This document shows positions 1 to 18,275 of a DNA stretch of 64,000 nucleotides, in pieces (within the stretch, counting starts at the first letter, position 1; the number at the start of each line of letters is the position of its first letter). The notes under the pieces are model-generated. The model was not told the origin of the DNA. It did not search any database and was given only the letters and a program-made list of their open reading frames with translations. The position numbers were made by a program, and so were the translations under genes. Origin of the DNA: Hydractinia symbiolongicarpus (lineage: Eukaryota; Cnidaria; Hydrozoa; Anthoathecata; Hydractiniidae); NCBI RefSeq assembly GCF_029227915.1, contig NC_079878.1, positions 13,640,001 through 13,704,000 of the forward strand. The letters are read 5' to 3'.

Positions 1-1128
1 GTTGCTAAATCACCATAATTTTAAAACACCACACAATCAAGTTTCTTTTTTTCACTCAAATATATAATTAAACAAGATTTTTCCCAAAAAATGTAGCAAA
101 ACAAAGAAAATAATGAAATAAAAATTACGAAAAAAATGAATAAAATTTGAGCCTATATTCAGGTATTTTACAAAGAAAAGCCTATATTTAGGTATTTTAC
201 TAAGAAAATTGAGCCTCAGGTCAAAAAAAGGTTTTTTTAAAAAAAAATCACGGATTAGAGTTTATGTTTTAAGCACATTAAATTTTGAAACACATGAAAA
301 AAGGTGTTTGACACATTTTTTTACATATGAAAAGAAGGTGAAAGAGGACTACAATAATATCAGACAAAAGTATGCTCCATTTGGGTGATTGTGCAAGGTA
401 AAGAGACTGGATCAGGTTATTACAAGATCATGTTATTAAAACAAGTTTATCTGATCAGGCAATACTACTCTATTGGGGTAAAGTGCTGTACTGCTTGGGA
501 AAGAAGTCAAGTACTTATTTTATTTGTGTAATTGTGTACTTACTGTATCCTTGTGTTGTGCTATGATTCGATCAATTACTAAACCATACTATAGGCAATA
601 GACATATAACGTATAATTATTTTTCTTTTACCTGCCTGATTGTACAAATGTTAGTTGGGAACAAAATGAATAATGTGTAATAAAGAGTAAAATATTTCTG
701 CATGTGCTTTATTATGTCTACAACAAGAAACTGTGATGTAATTTCTCTTGCCACATCTGTAGGACTTACCAATCAAAATGTATATACATACTTCATGGCA
801 AACGGGCATACAGCTTCACAGTTGTGAAGTTGAAAGCAAACATTTAAGAGGCGTGTGACAAGACAATGAGTACCATTTTGGCATAATTTTTCATGAGTTA
901 ATTTGCTTTTATAATATAATATGCACTGATTAAGTTTAAATGCAGAGCCAAAATCTAAATATTGGTCATAATCATTCTTTGGTTATGACCAAAATAAACA
1001 TCATGCATTGTTACCTCAGTTTTATACGGCTAAACTCAAGATCAAGTTAATAAACACCACTACCTCAAAGTTTTATTGTGAAATTATTTTATGCATCATT
1101 TAGAGAATAGAATAAACAATTCAGAATA
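1..1128. other. Intergenic, upstream of Psmc2
   Basis: AT-rich DNA without a convincing reading frame on either strand. It should hold the Psmc2 promoter and 5' UTR, but no clear TATA or initiator motif can be assigned. A short direct repeat is listed separately. Confidence 0.6.
151..208. repeat. 29-bp direct repeat, two copies
   Basis: Two adjacent copies of a 29-bp unit beginning GCCTATATT, at 151-179 and 180-208, differ at two positions (C/T and A/T). This is a small tandem duplication with no visible function. Confidence 0.8.
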
Positions 1129-6968
<5,840 letters not shown>

Positions 6969-7854
6969 AAGCTGTATGTTGGTGTTAGATGATCAACTTG
7001 TTTCTGGACTGTTTTTTTGTTTGTTTTTGTGGTTTCTATGGATACTATAAAAGAAACTTTTGTGAATTGTATACTGATGTCTTCTCTACTGCGCGTGAAA
7101 ATCGCTCCCTAAGCGAAGTCTCGCGCCGTCTTTATTTATTTATTAGAAAAGCATGTAGCGGTGAACGGAAGAAGTATAACATGGAGAAGGATAGAAAAAT
7201 ACATCAATCTGTTTTAACCTTCTAGATATAAACAAACAAATAATTTCAAGAAGCAAAATAAGCCAGAATATAAACTTTTTTTCGGAATAACGGACAAATA
7301 CATTCTCGTCACCAGAGTTCTTTGGGAATAAAACCTCAGGCTTATCTCAAAATGCTTTTCGGGTCAAGAATAGGACGAACAGAATTTTTGAGGCCTCTGT
7401 CCTATGGTTGCTACACAATGTTATTGTTACAAAGTTTAAAACGGTAACGTTTGTAATTTTACCTTCATGTTTATTCCAAACGAGTTATCTCAACGCAAAT
7501 ATTTTTCACGTGAAAAATAGCTGCATAAAATATTTATGAAGGAAAGCGGTTTGCTGAATAGGTTACGAATTATTTTCCCGTTTTGTTAAAGTTTTGAATC
7601 GGTAATTCTATCTACTCAATTATGCATAAATATTCGCAACGCTCGGGTAAATATCCCCTGTCCCTGGAGACCATTTTTTACAAAAGAGAATATCCCTCTG
7701 GGGTTTTGTTAATACTTCTCATATATAAATACTTGAGAATTTTATCAGGCGTTGGTTACAGAAACAAACTTTTACCGTTATTAGTGTTCTCGTAATTTTA
7801 AATAATAAACTGATCATTAGAAGTGTAAAATGATTGTTACATTATACATAAATA
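6969..7854 (+). other. Psmc2 3' UTR and mos upstream region
   Basis: An AATAAA polyadenylation signal at 7327-7332 probably ends Psmc2 mRNA. The following ~500 bp contain the mos upstream region; an AT-rich stretch CATATATAAATAC near 7720 could act as a TATA element, but this is only suggestive. Small reading frames here look random. Confidence 0.5.
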
Positions 7855-9021
7855 ATGACAATAAATTGGAAAGTTGTTCAAGAAGATTTTTCTTTTACCG
7901 ATTTCGAAATTTTAAGTACCCTAGGTTCAGGTGGCTTTGGGACGTGTTACGAAGCAAAATACAAAACCACTCACGTCTGCGTGAAAAAACTTGACCGTAC
8001 ATCCAAGAAGAAGGCCGCTACACAGAGTTTCCAAGCTGAAACCAAAGAAGAATTCTTTAACTTTAGCCATCCTAACATTGTAAAGCTTCTAGCAGCATCT
8101 CCAGCAAATTTATTGAGCACAGATGCTGTAGTCGCTGATCTTGTTATGGTGTTTGAATTTATTGAAGGAAGAAATTTGCAGTCACTATTAGACGATCACG
8201 AAGAAGACATTGGTGCATCAGAGATGTTAAGATTTGGACATGAAATTGCGTCAGCCCTGGATTACGTGAATGGCTTTCATATAGCTCACTTAGACTTGAA
8301 ACCAGCGAATGTTATGGTCACTCCTGATGGGCTGTGCAAACTTGCTGACTTTGGGTGCTCGCAATACATAGAAGAAGATCCAGTTACTCCCACCAGGTCC
8401 TGTTTAACTGGGACATTTGCGTATAGGGCTCCTGAACTTTTGAGAGGTGGGTCGCCGTCTGCAAAATGTGATGTGTATGCCTTGGGTAGGTTATTTTAAC
8501 GCCTAAAGATATTTAGCATCAGATTTGAAAAACAAAATTATTGGCCACATTAATTTGTGCTTTAAATATATTAAAAAACCCATTCTATATTTTCGAAATT
8601 AAATGTTGGCAAAACGACGCGAGCGGTACAAAAATGAACCAGGTTGACCAACAATATAAGGGCATATTGTAATAATATTTTAAAGCCGAGATAAGAGTTT
8701 CCATAAGCATACTGAGACTGATAAATATATCCTTACAAATCAAGGTTGTATTTTTTTTCAGGAATTTGTTTATGGCAATTTTGGAGTCGCGAATTTCCAT
8801 TCTCTGGTATGCAACAACACGCTGTTATCTTTCGAGTCGTCAAATCCAACTTAAGACCAGAATTTAACAAGGATAAACCGATTGATCCTTCGTATAAAGA
8901 TTTGACCACTCGTTGCTGGTCAGCTGATCCATGTGCACGTCCAAGTCTTCAAGAAGTGATGGAAACTTTGACCTTTATGAAGGATCCAACAGGTGAGAGA
9001 GGTCAAATCCTACTGTTTTGA
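7855..9021 (+). CDS. mos: Mos serine/threonine kinase (MAPKKK of oocyte maturation)
   Basis: Mos kinases activate MEK-ERK signalling in oocytes and control meiotic maturation and arrest in animals, including cnidarians. Exon 1 is 7855-8485 and exon 2 is 8762-9021, joined at phase 1; product 296 residues, almost only a kinase domain. Visible: glycine loop GSGGFG (24-29), ATP lysine K44 in VCVKKL, catalytic loop HLDLKPAN (145-152, D147), DFGCSQ (165-170), YRAPE (190-194), and the C-lobe motif GICLWQFW. HLDLKPAN together with DFGCSQ is the Mos signature and separates it from Raf or receptor kinases. ATG at 7855 is followed by an open frame to the glycine loop. A consensus donor (CAG|GTGAGA) inside the last codons could splice to 9078, giving a different C-terminus. 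Confidence 0.92.
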
Positions 9022-9077
9022 GTAACGCTGTATTTGCTAGATAAAATTAGGTTTTACTTCTATAATAACCAACACAG

Positions 9078-9289
9078 GGATTTTGAAAGGGTGCTTCACG
9101 CAAGGATATCCCCTCCTTAACACGTCATTGCTGGGACAATATTTTCGCACCAGTACCTGTTTCAGGCGGTTTTGCATTCTCCGCTATAAGCTCGTGAGAT
9201 TTTTGCACTTTAGCAGGAAATGCAGTCGAACGAAAACGAGCCTTCAAGATTTATTTTTTTTACTTGCGTTTTTAGATTTACACAGATGA
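9078..9289 (+). other. Possible alternative last exon of mos
   Basis: If the donor after PTG in exon 2 (AACAG|GTGAGAG, near 8990) is used, the acceptor ACACAG at 9072-9077 joins in frame to an open stretch of about 70 codons ending at 9289. That tail is basic and hydrophobic and resembles no known domain. Read-through in exon 2 instead gives a stop at 9021, which fits the normally short Mos C-terminus better. Confidence 0.3.
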
Positions 9290-9428
9290 AGAATTAAAGA
9301 CACAAGACTTTTACATTGTTTTTATATATATATATATTTGAATTTTATTTATTTGTATAAATTCTATATTAATTGTATATATTTATTTATATAGAAATAG
9401 AAATTGTTAAATAAGAAAAAAATTGCAA

Positions 9429-9439
9429 AATAAAATAAA
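9429..9439 (+). terminator. Polyadenylation signal(s) for mos
   Basis: Two overlapping AATAAA hexamers about 410 bp after the mos stop codon, in AT-rich DNA. Confidence 0.55.
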
Positions 9440-11075
9440 TCTGTAAAATATTTAATAACTTGATTATTTTAAAAATTCCGGTTACTTTTTACGAGAATAT
9501 TTTTACGTATTATTTTTATAAATATATCATTTTACCACACTTGTGATAAAAATATTTAAAATAAGCACTCTTTTTATCCCAATGTTGCTAGTTACAGCCT
9601 AAATGGCCAGTGTTTCGGACTTTAGCCTATAATATGATGAACAACTTCTGCATTCTCTCTGCGCTGTGTTAGGAATTTGTTAGTAGATTTTTTACTCCGG
9701 TACCTTTTTATAATAAATTATAATAAACTCAACAACGAACGCATTATAGCTGGTCTTCACCACTAACTATTCGGAATTCAAAAATTTAAAAATAACAACA
9801 AGATAGATCTGCTGTTCTGTACACGGACATTCAGTAAAAGTAAAATTAGTCAAAAAAATTGTTTTTTTTTTATGAAGATTTATCCCCAGTAGCGAGAACC
9901 TTGCCACTGAGATGTCTACCAAGGGATTGTGCCAACTCGGGGTTTCAACTTCACTAGATTCACCATGAACTCAGCACTAAGAAAATAGATTGCCTAGTCG
10001 GTTGTACATAGATGGTACATTTGGAATATTATAACTTGAAGAAATAAGAACATACAGGAATGTTATGGAGGACGAAGACGTATAAGCAATGAGCGATGCG
10101 GATTAAAAACAATTTATATAGTCAAATCGATCCATTTTTTGATGATAGATGTGGTGAGATATCGCTTTATTACAAGCTTTGATTTTAGTATTTCATACTT
10201 CTTGTTAGATAGGGCTTTTGGTTAAAGCATAGAACATGGGTTCCTTAGCATTTACTGTCAATGAGATATGACCATACTATCAAAACTGTTTATTATAAAT
10301 GATTTTGATGCGTTGATCGATACAGAGAAATGTGGTACGATTTTCGTTCGAAGAAATTACGAATGCAAAAAACTTGTAAATCAAATTTTGAAATTTTTCG
10401 CATATTTAAATTACTTTTCGCTCAAACACTACAATCAATCATTTTGTTGGATTTTGCTATTTTTAGCTCCATGTTTGTTTCTATTCTGTTTATATATTAT
10501 TTGTTGTGTACATCAACTTCCCAAAAATGGTAACATAATATCAACAACCAACATGACACATGTTGTGACAACATACCACAATAACAAAAACAAAAACACA
10601 CTACCACAAAAACAAAATGGCGAATAAAATAGCAATAACAGCAACGAATCTAAACAACAAATAAGAAAGAGAAATAAAAGCTCGTTATAGAAACTGTTAT
10701 GGTAAATTTGGGCGAACGCGGTTGATGAGTATTTAAGTATCTGAATCAGGTGGCTGCTGTTTTTTTTTCTGGAAGACAAACAACAACAAAAATATCTTTA
10801 AAGAAACGCTTGTCATTGTTTCGATTCCACTCCTCTCCTTAAATACAATTTACTAAAAGCCTTAAGTTAAATTTTATAATAACCCCACCCCCCCCCCCTC
10901 TCCCCCCTCCTTAACGGCTTTTCTTTGAAAAGGATTAATTCAAACTTAGTCTCAAACTGTTCCTCAAACCACTTTATTGCTCTCTTTCGTCTGATAACCT
11001 TTTCCGAGATTAGAAAATAAGAAAAAGCGAGAATATTCTTTTTTTTATTTCTGAGTTTTTTAATGTACATATGGT

Positions 11076-11165
11076 CAACCTCGTTCCCAGCGTCTTTTAT
11101 CTCTTTTTTATACCAATACGGTCCCGGCGTCAGAAAAGATACAAGATTGCCTGGAGACGATGTTG
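11076..11165. mobile_element. Short inverted-repeat element (CAACCTCGTTCCCAG family)
   Basis: Left end CAACCTCGTTCCCAGCG; right end a decayed inverse (CCTGGAGACGATGTTG). About 90 bp, no coding capacity. Same family as the elements at 23741, 25594 and 28238. Confidence 0.7.
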
Positions 11166-13864
11166 TTATATACAATGATACATTGTCGATTGAGGTTGTA
11201 GAAGTATTTGTTTACTTGCGCTTTTCTTTTACTGTAAAAAGAAGATAAAACTCTTATCTCAGCCTAGTACCCAGGTGTATTACGATAACCCTCCGTAAAC
11301 TTGCCGTGCGTATAATAGCGCATAATTATTTACCTGAATGATCTACACCTCAATCTGACGTTTAGATTTAGCCTCTCTCTTCCAATCCCCTCTTCTTCTG
11401 TAAACATCAAAGCCACAATTCAAAGCAGTCAATCCATAGTATCACAAGCACTCAAAGAGACTCTCTTGTGGAGCATGTAGACGACAGATTAGTTTCAACT
11501 ACGGTAAAGGATTTTTCGTACCCTCAGATGCGAATTTAATGTTCACTCTTTAATTTGTGAGTCGCGCCTAACACACAAAAATTTACTAGTTTAATTGTGA
11601 AAGTTCGTGACGACACAGAAAACCTTTGTTTTAGTACATATGAGGGAGCTTTTAGCTTCATAAAAGTTTCTTTACGCGAAACTTATTGATCCTTCAGTAA
11701 TCGCTATATTGTTTGGACCAACGACCTTCATACCTCTACAACCGGACACCACATGTCAGTAGCTTCTCTTTAACGTAATCTGAAGCAAGTGTGTGTTTAT
11801 CAACTTCTATCAGACATTTGAGAGCACTTTAGTTTCGTGTTTATATTTGTGGGTAGTTTGTTGCAAATTCACCACTTTTTCTGTATCCTAAAATCCTAAA
11901 ACATATTTACTTTAAAGCATAAAAATCAAGGTAAGAAATGGAATGAAGAAAAAACAGCAGAAAAAATTTTGTTTTTGTGATACGTTGAGGGTGTTGTGAT
12001 TGGTTTGTTAGGGCGTGGCTGTAACATCCTGCAATAGACGCTTTCTGAAAAGTGCGAGAAATTATTTTTTGGAAGTACAGATCAGGTCATGGGAAATAGG
12101 AGGTACTGTTTGAAGAGAGTTCTTACAGCGAGACGTAAACAGTTGTTGAAGTGGAGAATACGAAAATATCTATTAAATTTCATTTTATCGATTTTCTTTC
12201 AATTGGGCTACTCCCTAACTCGTTAAAGGATTCTGGTTCATTAGAACAAGAGCGAAAATTTTGTGTCCTCTTTAGACATTTAATGGACTTGCGCTTTTAA
12301 AGTTCGTCCGGGACAAATGAAACTGTGCTGTTATCTAGGACGTGTCTGCTTTAGAAAGGTCTACTCTATCATTTTTATTATGTTCCAATTAAATTGGCCC
12401 TTTTTTCTCTTTATCAACAAATAACACAACAAAGTCAGTCACTTGGCTAGCAAACAATTTACTTGATTAAAAGAAGCCGAATAGCGTTAAAAGTCAAAGG
12501 CGTTTGCTAAATGACCATATTTAAATTATAAATTTAACCCCTTTATTTTTTTGGTAACAGTTTTCTCTTACTTTACACCCTTTATTGTAAGAACACAAGT
12601 TTAAGGTTTTGCCGAAAAGAACAAAAAAAGAACAGTTTAAGGCATCAATTAATTGTTTTCATAACTTAGAACAATCTGAATTAGAATTTTGACATAAAAA
12701 AAGAACATCCCTGGTTTTGAATTCTCTTTTAATAACCTCTCAAGCTAACTATAGCTTGTGGTCATTTCTTTTCCCTGACTTGATTGTCAATAAACACAAA
12801 AGAGCTTCCTTAGCAACAAAAAATATCTATTTGCAAGCAAACGCAAAAATTTTGCAGAAATTGTGTCAAAAGCATGTGATCTGCGACTTGAGTCTTGCAA
12901 CAAAGTATTAATCAGTTTGCAGTCACAAATCTTTTAGTGTTGCTAATTTGATTGGTTCAGTGAAAAGGTGGATCATATGTTACCTTTATCCTTAAGAGTT
13001 CCGTCCCAATATAAAAAAAGGTCTTGTAGGGGAGGTTTCCTCGTGCAAAGGAGTAAACGAACTCGGTCACAACAACATTATTTTAAACATTCGCTGTGCA
13101 AAATCTTTACTTATTTATTTTATAATTTATTTATTTATTTTACCCAATCGTGTGAACTGTTTCTGCCAAACACAAATATTTACTGTGCAATACCTTCTGC
13201 TGCTGAGTTCACAATCCTAAGAACAAGACATGAAAACAGTCATTAAAATTTTTGAAACAGTGAAAACCATTTTAATCCTAAGTTTTTAAGTAGCTGAATA
13301 AGCAAACAAAATGAAATAAAACTTAAAAAACAAACATATTTATAAACATCGGAAGCTGTAATAACAAACTTATTATTACTATCTCTTTTAACAATTTGCT
13401 CAAAATAACAACCTTTGACTAGCTTCATACATCTCTCTTGTTCACACCACTTGTTTTGCTCTCATGCTTCGTCTAATGGCTATAGTGTCAAGTATAAATT
13501 ATAAGCCCATAAAAATGTTTAAAAAAAATCACAGGTATGCCCTGAGTAAACTTGAAAAATAATTTCTAACAAAAAAATATTCAGCAGACCAAAATCCGAC
13601 GACGCCGCTTTTTAAGTTTTAGGGAAACTTTATGAGGAGAAAGATTTGCTGTTCCCACTCTTTATTTTTCTTGTTCGTCGCTAAAATGCCTACTTAGAAT
13701 TTTTAGTGTTTATGTTTTTAAAAGATATATGGACCACCCTCAGTACTTCTAAAGTTCTAAAAAAACACACAATAAAGTTTTTATGGTAAAAGATATTATT
13801 AATTTCGCAAAACATTATTTTACAAAAAAAGTATTCATATAAAACAAAGTTCTCTGTGTAAACG

Positions 13865-14048
13865 AAGGCTCGTTTCCATTATACTTTATTTTTCGCTATA
13901 GCGCGGAAATGGCACGAGTTTTTTATTTGGTAAGGCGTGCGCACTTAGACAAATCTTCAATTTTTTGTCAAATTGCGCACGCGCAACAAAAAACTCGGGA
14001 GCTTTTCGCGCTATAGCTAAAAAATGCAATCAAATGGAAACGACCCTT
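13865..14048. mobile_element. Fold-back MITE, about 184 bp
   Basis: The left half starts AAGGCTCGTTTCCATT and the right half ends with its inverse AATGGAAACGACCCTT. Inverted similarity continues inward through CGCTATAGCGCG / CGCGCTATAGC, CGAGTTTTTT / AAAAAACTCG and GCGTGCGCA / TGCGCACGC, so nearly the whole element can fold on itself. No coding capacity. The target duplication is not clear. Confidence 0.8.
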
Positions 14049-16341
14049 TAAGTAAGCCTAAAATTTCGTCCCGTAATGTGTAATCTCTACAAAGTCACCC
14101 TAATATTTTTCATAGTTGTATTTTTAACAAATCGCTAAAAAGCTATGGCTGGACTTAGTAAAACAATCCATTGCATTTCAACCCATTTTAAAAGTAAAAC
14201 ACACAAAAAAAAACAAGTAAATACTAAAAAAAATAAAAATGTCAAGAAATTCTTTCGGCCACGTGGACGTACAAACATCACAAGTGGGCTGGTAAAACGG
14301 GCAAACCGCAATATTCTTCATTGCGTATTTAAACTTCGCCCCCTCAAGATTAACAATGGATTTGTTTTAAAATAGAAACTCATTTTGCACACGCCCAAAT
14401 CTTGAAATAAATGAATAAATTATTTTTAGCTAAAAGAGAGAGATATTTAACCCACACAATGGTCAACCACTTGAAGAACAAACTTAATTCATTTATTGCA
14501 AGGCGCAAATCATTTTTTTTTTTCATCGAATTGAATTAACTTTTAACTAAACTTTTTTTAGGCGCAGTGAACGTCCTCTGTGCGTCAGAAGTACACTCAA
14601 GAAAAATAAAATTGTACAAAATTTTCGTAAGTTTATCTTCTTTGCTTTTATCGAAGGATAAATATTGTATTGTTTATTGACCTCTGTACGACTGAGTCAG
14701 CCATATTTGAGGTTAGTATCTTAATTGTTAAAGTCACCAGATAAAAGAATAAGAAAAACCGCTTTCTTCCCCAGGGCTTTTTAAGAGTACTTTCACCATC
14801 TGTGGGGGTTTAAAGTCCGTGAATCACATACTGGTGGAGACTAGCACAATAAACGGAGTTTTTTATAAGAACAAGTAAATTTGGAGCTGAGCCTGGTAGT
14901 TTTTTTTGTTGTGTTTTTGAGATATTTTTTCGTTTTAATTGACCCTAAGAACCCTCCACCACAAAAATCTTTCAGACTCCACCTGGGATATTCAGTTTTC
15001 ATCAAAATTTATTATTTCGTCTATTTTCATGGAGTATAGTTTACAACTACCTCGTTTCCAGGTTTTTAGCCTTAGTAGTTTCAAAAGCAATGTCTTAGGT
15101 TGTTCTAAACCAAATTTGTTTCAGGTACAATTTGCATTGAGTTTGACCAACAGTGATAACAGCTTTAGGCAAAAGTTTCTGCGAACAAACATGATTCTAA
15201 ACTTTTTTATATTTCAAAACTTGATGTTATGTTTTAATAATAGAAAAAATTATGCATGGCATTCAGGGTAGGTATTTATGGTTTTTAACAAAGGAAGAAG
15301 TATACAAAGTAGGCAACATAAAACTTCATTATGTCCATAAAAAAATGTAACAAACAACCTTGTCCCTATGAAATTCTGACAGGGCGGCTGTAATTCGTAG
15401 AAGAAGCCGTGGTAAAGAGGTTGTGTAACAAAAAGACGTCTGTATGTTCCGTCATAAGCTCTTCGATTTACACAAGCATTTTTTGAATAACACAAAATTT
15501 TGGCTGTGAATATTCTCATCCTTAGAGTCACATGTTTCTTACTTGTTCCTCGTTAGTTACAAACTGCTTTTCAAAGGCAACACAAAATTTTGGCTAGCGC
15601 TCAACGTTGTTTAAGTTTCTGTAATTGATGATGCTTATAAATTACTTGTTTTTTTTTGGAAATATTGGAGCCTAATGTTTCTTAACAGATGATGCTCATA
15701 ATAAGGTTGTGTCTACTTAAGAAGATGGAAGCCTGTATTTGCTTGATCAGTTCTGGTGCGCTCATGAAGATCAAAGATAGTTTTGAGACGGGTTTTTTTG
15801 TATAGAACTTGCATCACATTTAGAGAACATCTGTTTTTGCTGTTTTCACTTTCGTATTTACCTGCTACAGGCCTGATTGTTGCTTACCAGTTGCTTCGTT
15901 CTTTGGAGAATTTAAGCCTCGTGGTGTCTATAAAGCATTGTTTAATAACCTTAGAGCTGTTGTTGCTGTGTTGCTAGGCTACAACATGTATGACTTTCAG
16001 ATCACCAAGATAGTTTCATTTACCCCTTTTGTTTAGACAAGTTGTCAATTCTGATTCTGTGTCAACAATGTTGTAGAATGGAATGTCAATTGCGAACGTC
16101 AATCCCACGAAAATACATTGCGGACATATACACTTCAAGTCACAGTTGTCAAAAATCTACAACAAAGGCAGTTACTATAACTGTACGTTAGACCTATTAT
16201 TTTTATACACTGAAACCAAAGAAGACATACGTGATTACATAATTCCATTGATAATATTTGAACTGTTTGATCGGTTGTCAGTTTGTTGTTGATTTCATTG
16301 CGAGCGGATGTACGAATGATTTTCTGTCTGTTGTGAACACA

Positions 16342-18275
16342 ATGAGGAATATGATATTTTTCTACGTGACCTGCTTTGCCATCCTGAGCTGGATTGCTTC
16401 AAACACCACTGCGCTCAGCTGTAATCCCTGTTTAAAACTGTTATCAAATGGAACTTTGGAAAACATAGCAAAGTGCAGACCAGCAGGAGAATGCAAAGGT
16501 AAATTGATGTTATTTGGTGAAATAACATCTGTTGTGATTTTGTTTACAGACTCAGGCTAACAAGGAAGTTCAGGGAATATCGTTTTATTTAGTGTTCGTA
16601 TTCACAATTAAAGTCAGGTTAAACGCTAAAGTGCAGCCACACATCTGGGAGAAGGGCTTTAGTACAGGAATACGGTGTATGGTAAATCCAGTGAAACACT
16701 CACAGCGATGCAGCGTTTTAGATGTAACATATTTTTTTATTTTTTCGGTGGCACGTGGATAAGTCCACGGGATCGCTCGTCCTTTATATACCGCATTTCG
16801 TGTATCTAGTTAGGTGAGGTCCCATTTTGCGCAGAGACAAACAGAATACAACTATTCTTATCGAAATTAGTCTTTAACCGTGGAAAAATCGCCCGTTCTT
16901 TAAACTATTTTGTGTTTTTTGTGTTGTGTTGTGTGACTTTTTTCTCGCGCACGCACACAGAATACGGGTATTAATAATATAGAGATTTCAAATCTCTTTC
17001 CATACTATTCGATTCTTTCATCCCAAATTAAGCGACTAGTGGACTGTATAGTAAACCAATCACAATATTAAAAACAAATTTAAACATTAATATCGAGTAG
17101 CGTTGCGTTGTGAGATTCTTCAAGTTAAGTTCGAATGTAATTAACTTCCTGGGATAATTTTTTTCCCGGGAAATTTAATTATCAAATATGCAACATGCAA
17201 TGGCTGGGCGCAACTAAGAAATAAAACGTAATTTAATAGTTGAAAAAAATTGTAGGTATTTAGTAGAATTATTTACAGATATTCAACTTTCTGTCTGTGA
17301 GCCAAATTTAGTAGCTGGGAGTAACGACAGGAAAAAGAGGTGAATTTTCGTAGATTTCATCACACGGATTTGTAAAATTTTGTTCAAAATTGAAGCGCAG
17401 TTGCCATTTTGTTCTCTATACATTAACAACTCATTCTTTAGGAGGACTTTCAAAATCCGTATGTGGTTGTTGTGATGTATGCGCAAAAGTTGAAAACGAG
17501 AAATGCGGAGGTATCTTTATGATTAAAGGAAGATGTGATAAAAATCTGGAATGCAAACCGGTAAAAGAAACCGAAAAGAAAAATCCGTTCTTCAATGGAA
17601 TATGTGGTGAGTTTATATTGTTTTCAGTTTTCTAACAATATTATTATCCTTTCTTTCCAATTTTTTATATAACTTGATCTATTAGATTTTATTCTCACTA
17701 TCGCATTTCAAACACACCTTCCATTAAATGATACGTTGTTGGTTTTTCATCAGAAAGCAACATCGATCCCAGGGCTTTTTCGCGCTGTCCCTTATATCAA
17801 AAAAGAAAAAAAGCCCTGGACTCGAGGTTGGTCAGAGATTGTTAAAGTAGTAAAAACCTAGTGGAATGCTCCTGCAAAAATCCACTCAACGTGTTTCTTC
17901 TAAACCTAAAAAAATCTTATCAAAGTAATGTATGAAATAGTCCTTTTAAAAACGGGAAATGTTTGATTTTTACAAATTTCTAATGACGTCATGTTCATTT
18001 TTCTAGTACCAATGTTAAAGCCTACGCTAGCAGCAACGCCGTCTGTAAACCTAAAACCACATGTTGTTCCTACCCTTCTGCATATACAGAAACCAGATGT
18101 TCCAAAACATAAGAAAGATCTGCTTCAAGAAGAAAGAAAAATATTACGAAAAATCATCAACTTCAAAGAAAACCCTTCGCTCCAAAAAGAGGCTGAACTT
18201 TTCAAACATGGTATTCCAAGGAACCACATCGATGATGCTGTTGTGGTTGATCCCGCTGACAATGTGTACTATTAG
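16342..18275 (+). CDS. Secreted single IGFBP-domain protein (SIBD-like)
   Basis: Exons 16342-16498, 17442-17606 and 18007-18275 join in frame (phase 1 at both junctions) to 196 residues. Residues 1-26 look like a signal peptide, with hydrophobic core MIFFYVTCFAILSWIA. The mature part begins CNPC and has twelve cysteines in the order of an insulin-like growth factor-binding protein N-terminal domain, including the diagnostic CGCCDVCA and CGG motifs near residues 60-75. The ~88-residue tail from exon 3 is lysine- and proline-rich with no known domain. Single IGFBP domains occur in secreted and venom proteins of arthropods and in other invertebrates; whether this one binds insulin-like peptides is unknown. 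The ATG at 16342 is chosen because it directly precedes the signal peptide. Polyadenylation hexamers occur after 18460. Confidence 0.8.
17759..17831. mobile_element. Decayed inverted-repeat element in intron 2 of the IGFBP gene
   Basis: Left end resembles GATCCCAGGGCTTTTT and right end AAAAAGCCCTGGACTCGAG, an inverted pair of the CAACCTCGTTCCCAG family. A fragment at 29535-29594 shares the interior (GCTGTCC followed by TATCAAAAA). Confidence 0.6.

Larger units (their letters stand above)
9440..16341. other. Gene-poor interval
   Basis: About 7 kb of AT-rich DNA with only short frames that show no recognisable protein motifs. It contains a short inverted-repeat element at 11076-11165, a fold-back element at 13865-14048, a pyrimidine-rich C tract near 10885-10910, and otherwise nothing assignable. 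Confidence 0.6.

Noticed and set aside
10268-10779. Overlapping plus and minus frames near 10.3-10.8 kb with hydrophobic stretches
   Set aside because: Low-complexity AT/CAA-rich composition, no splice-site support and no recognisable family.
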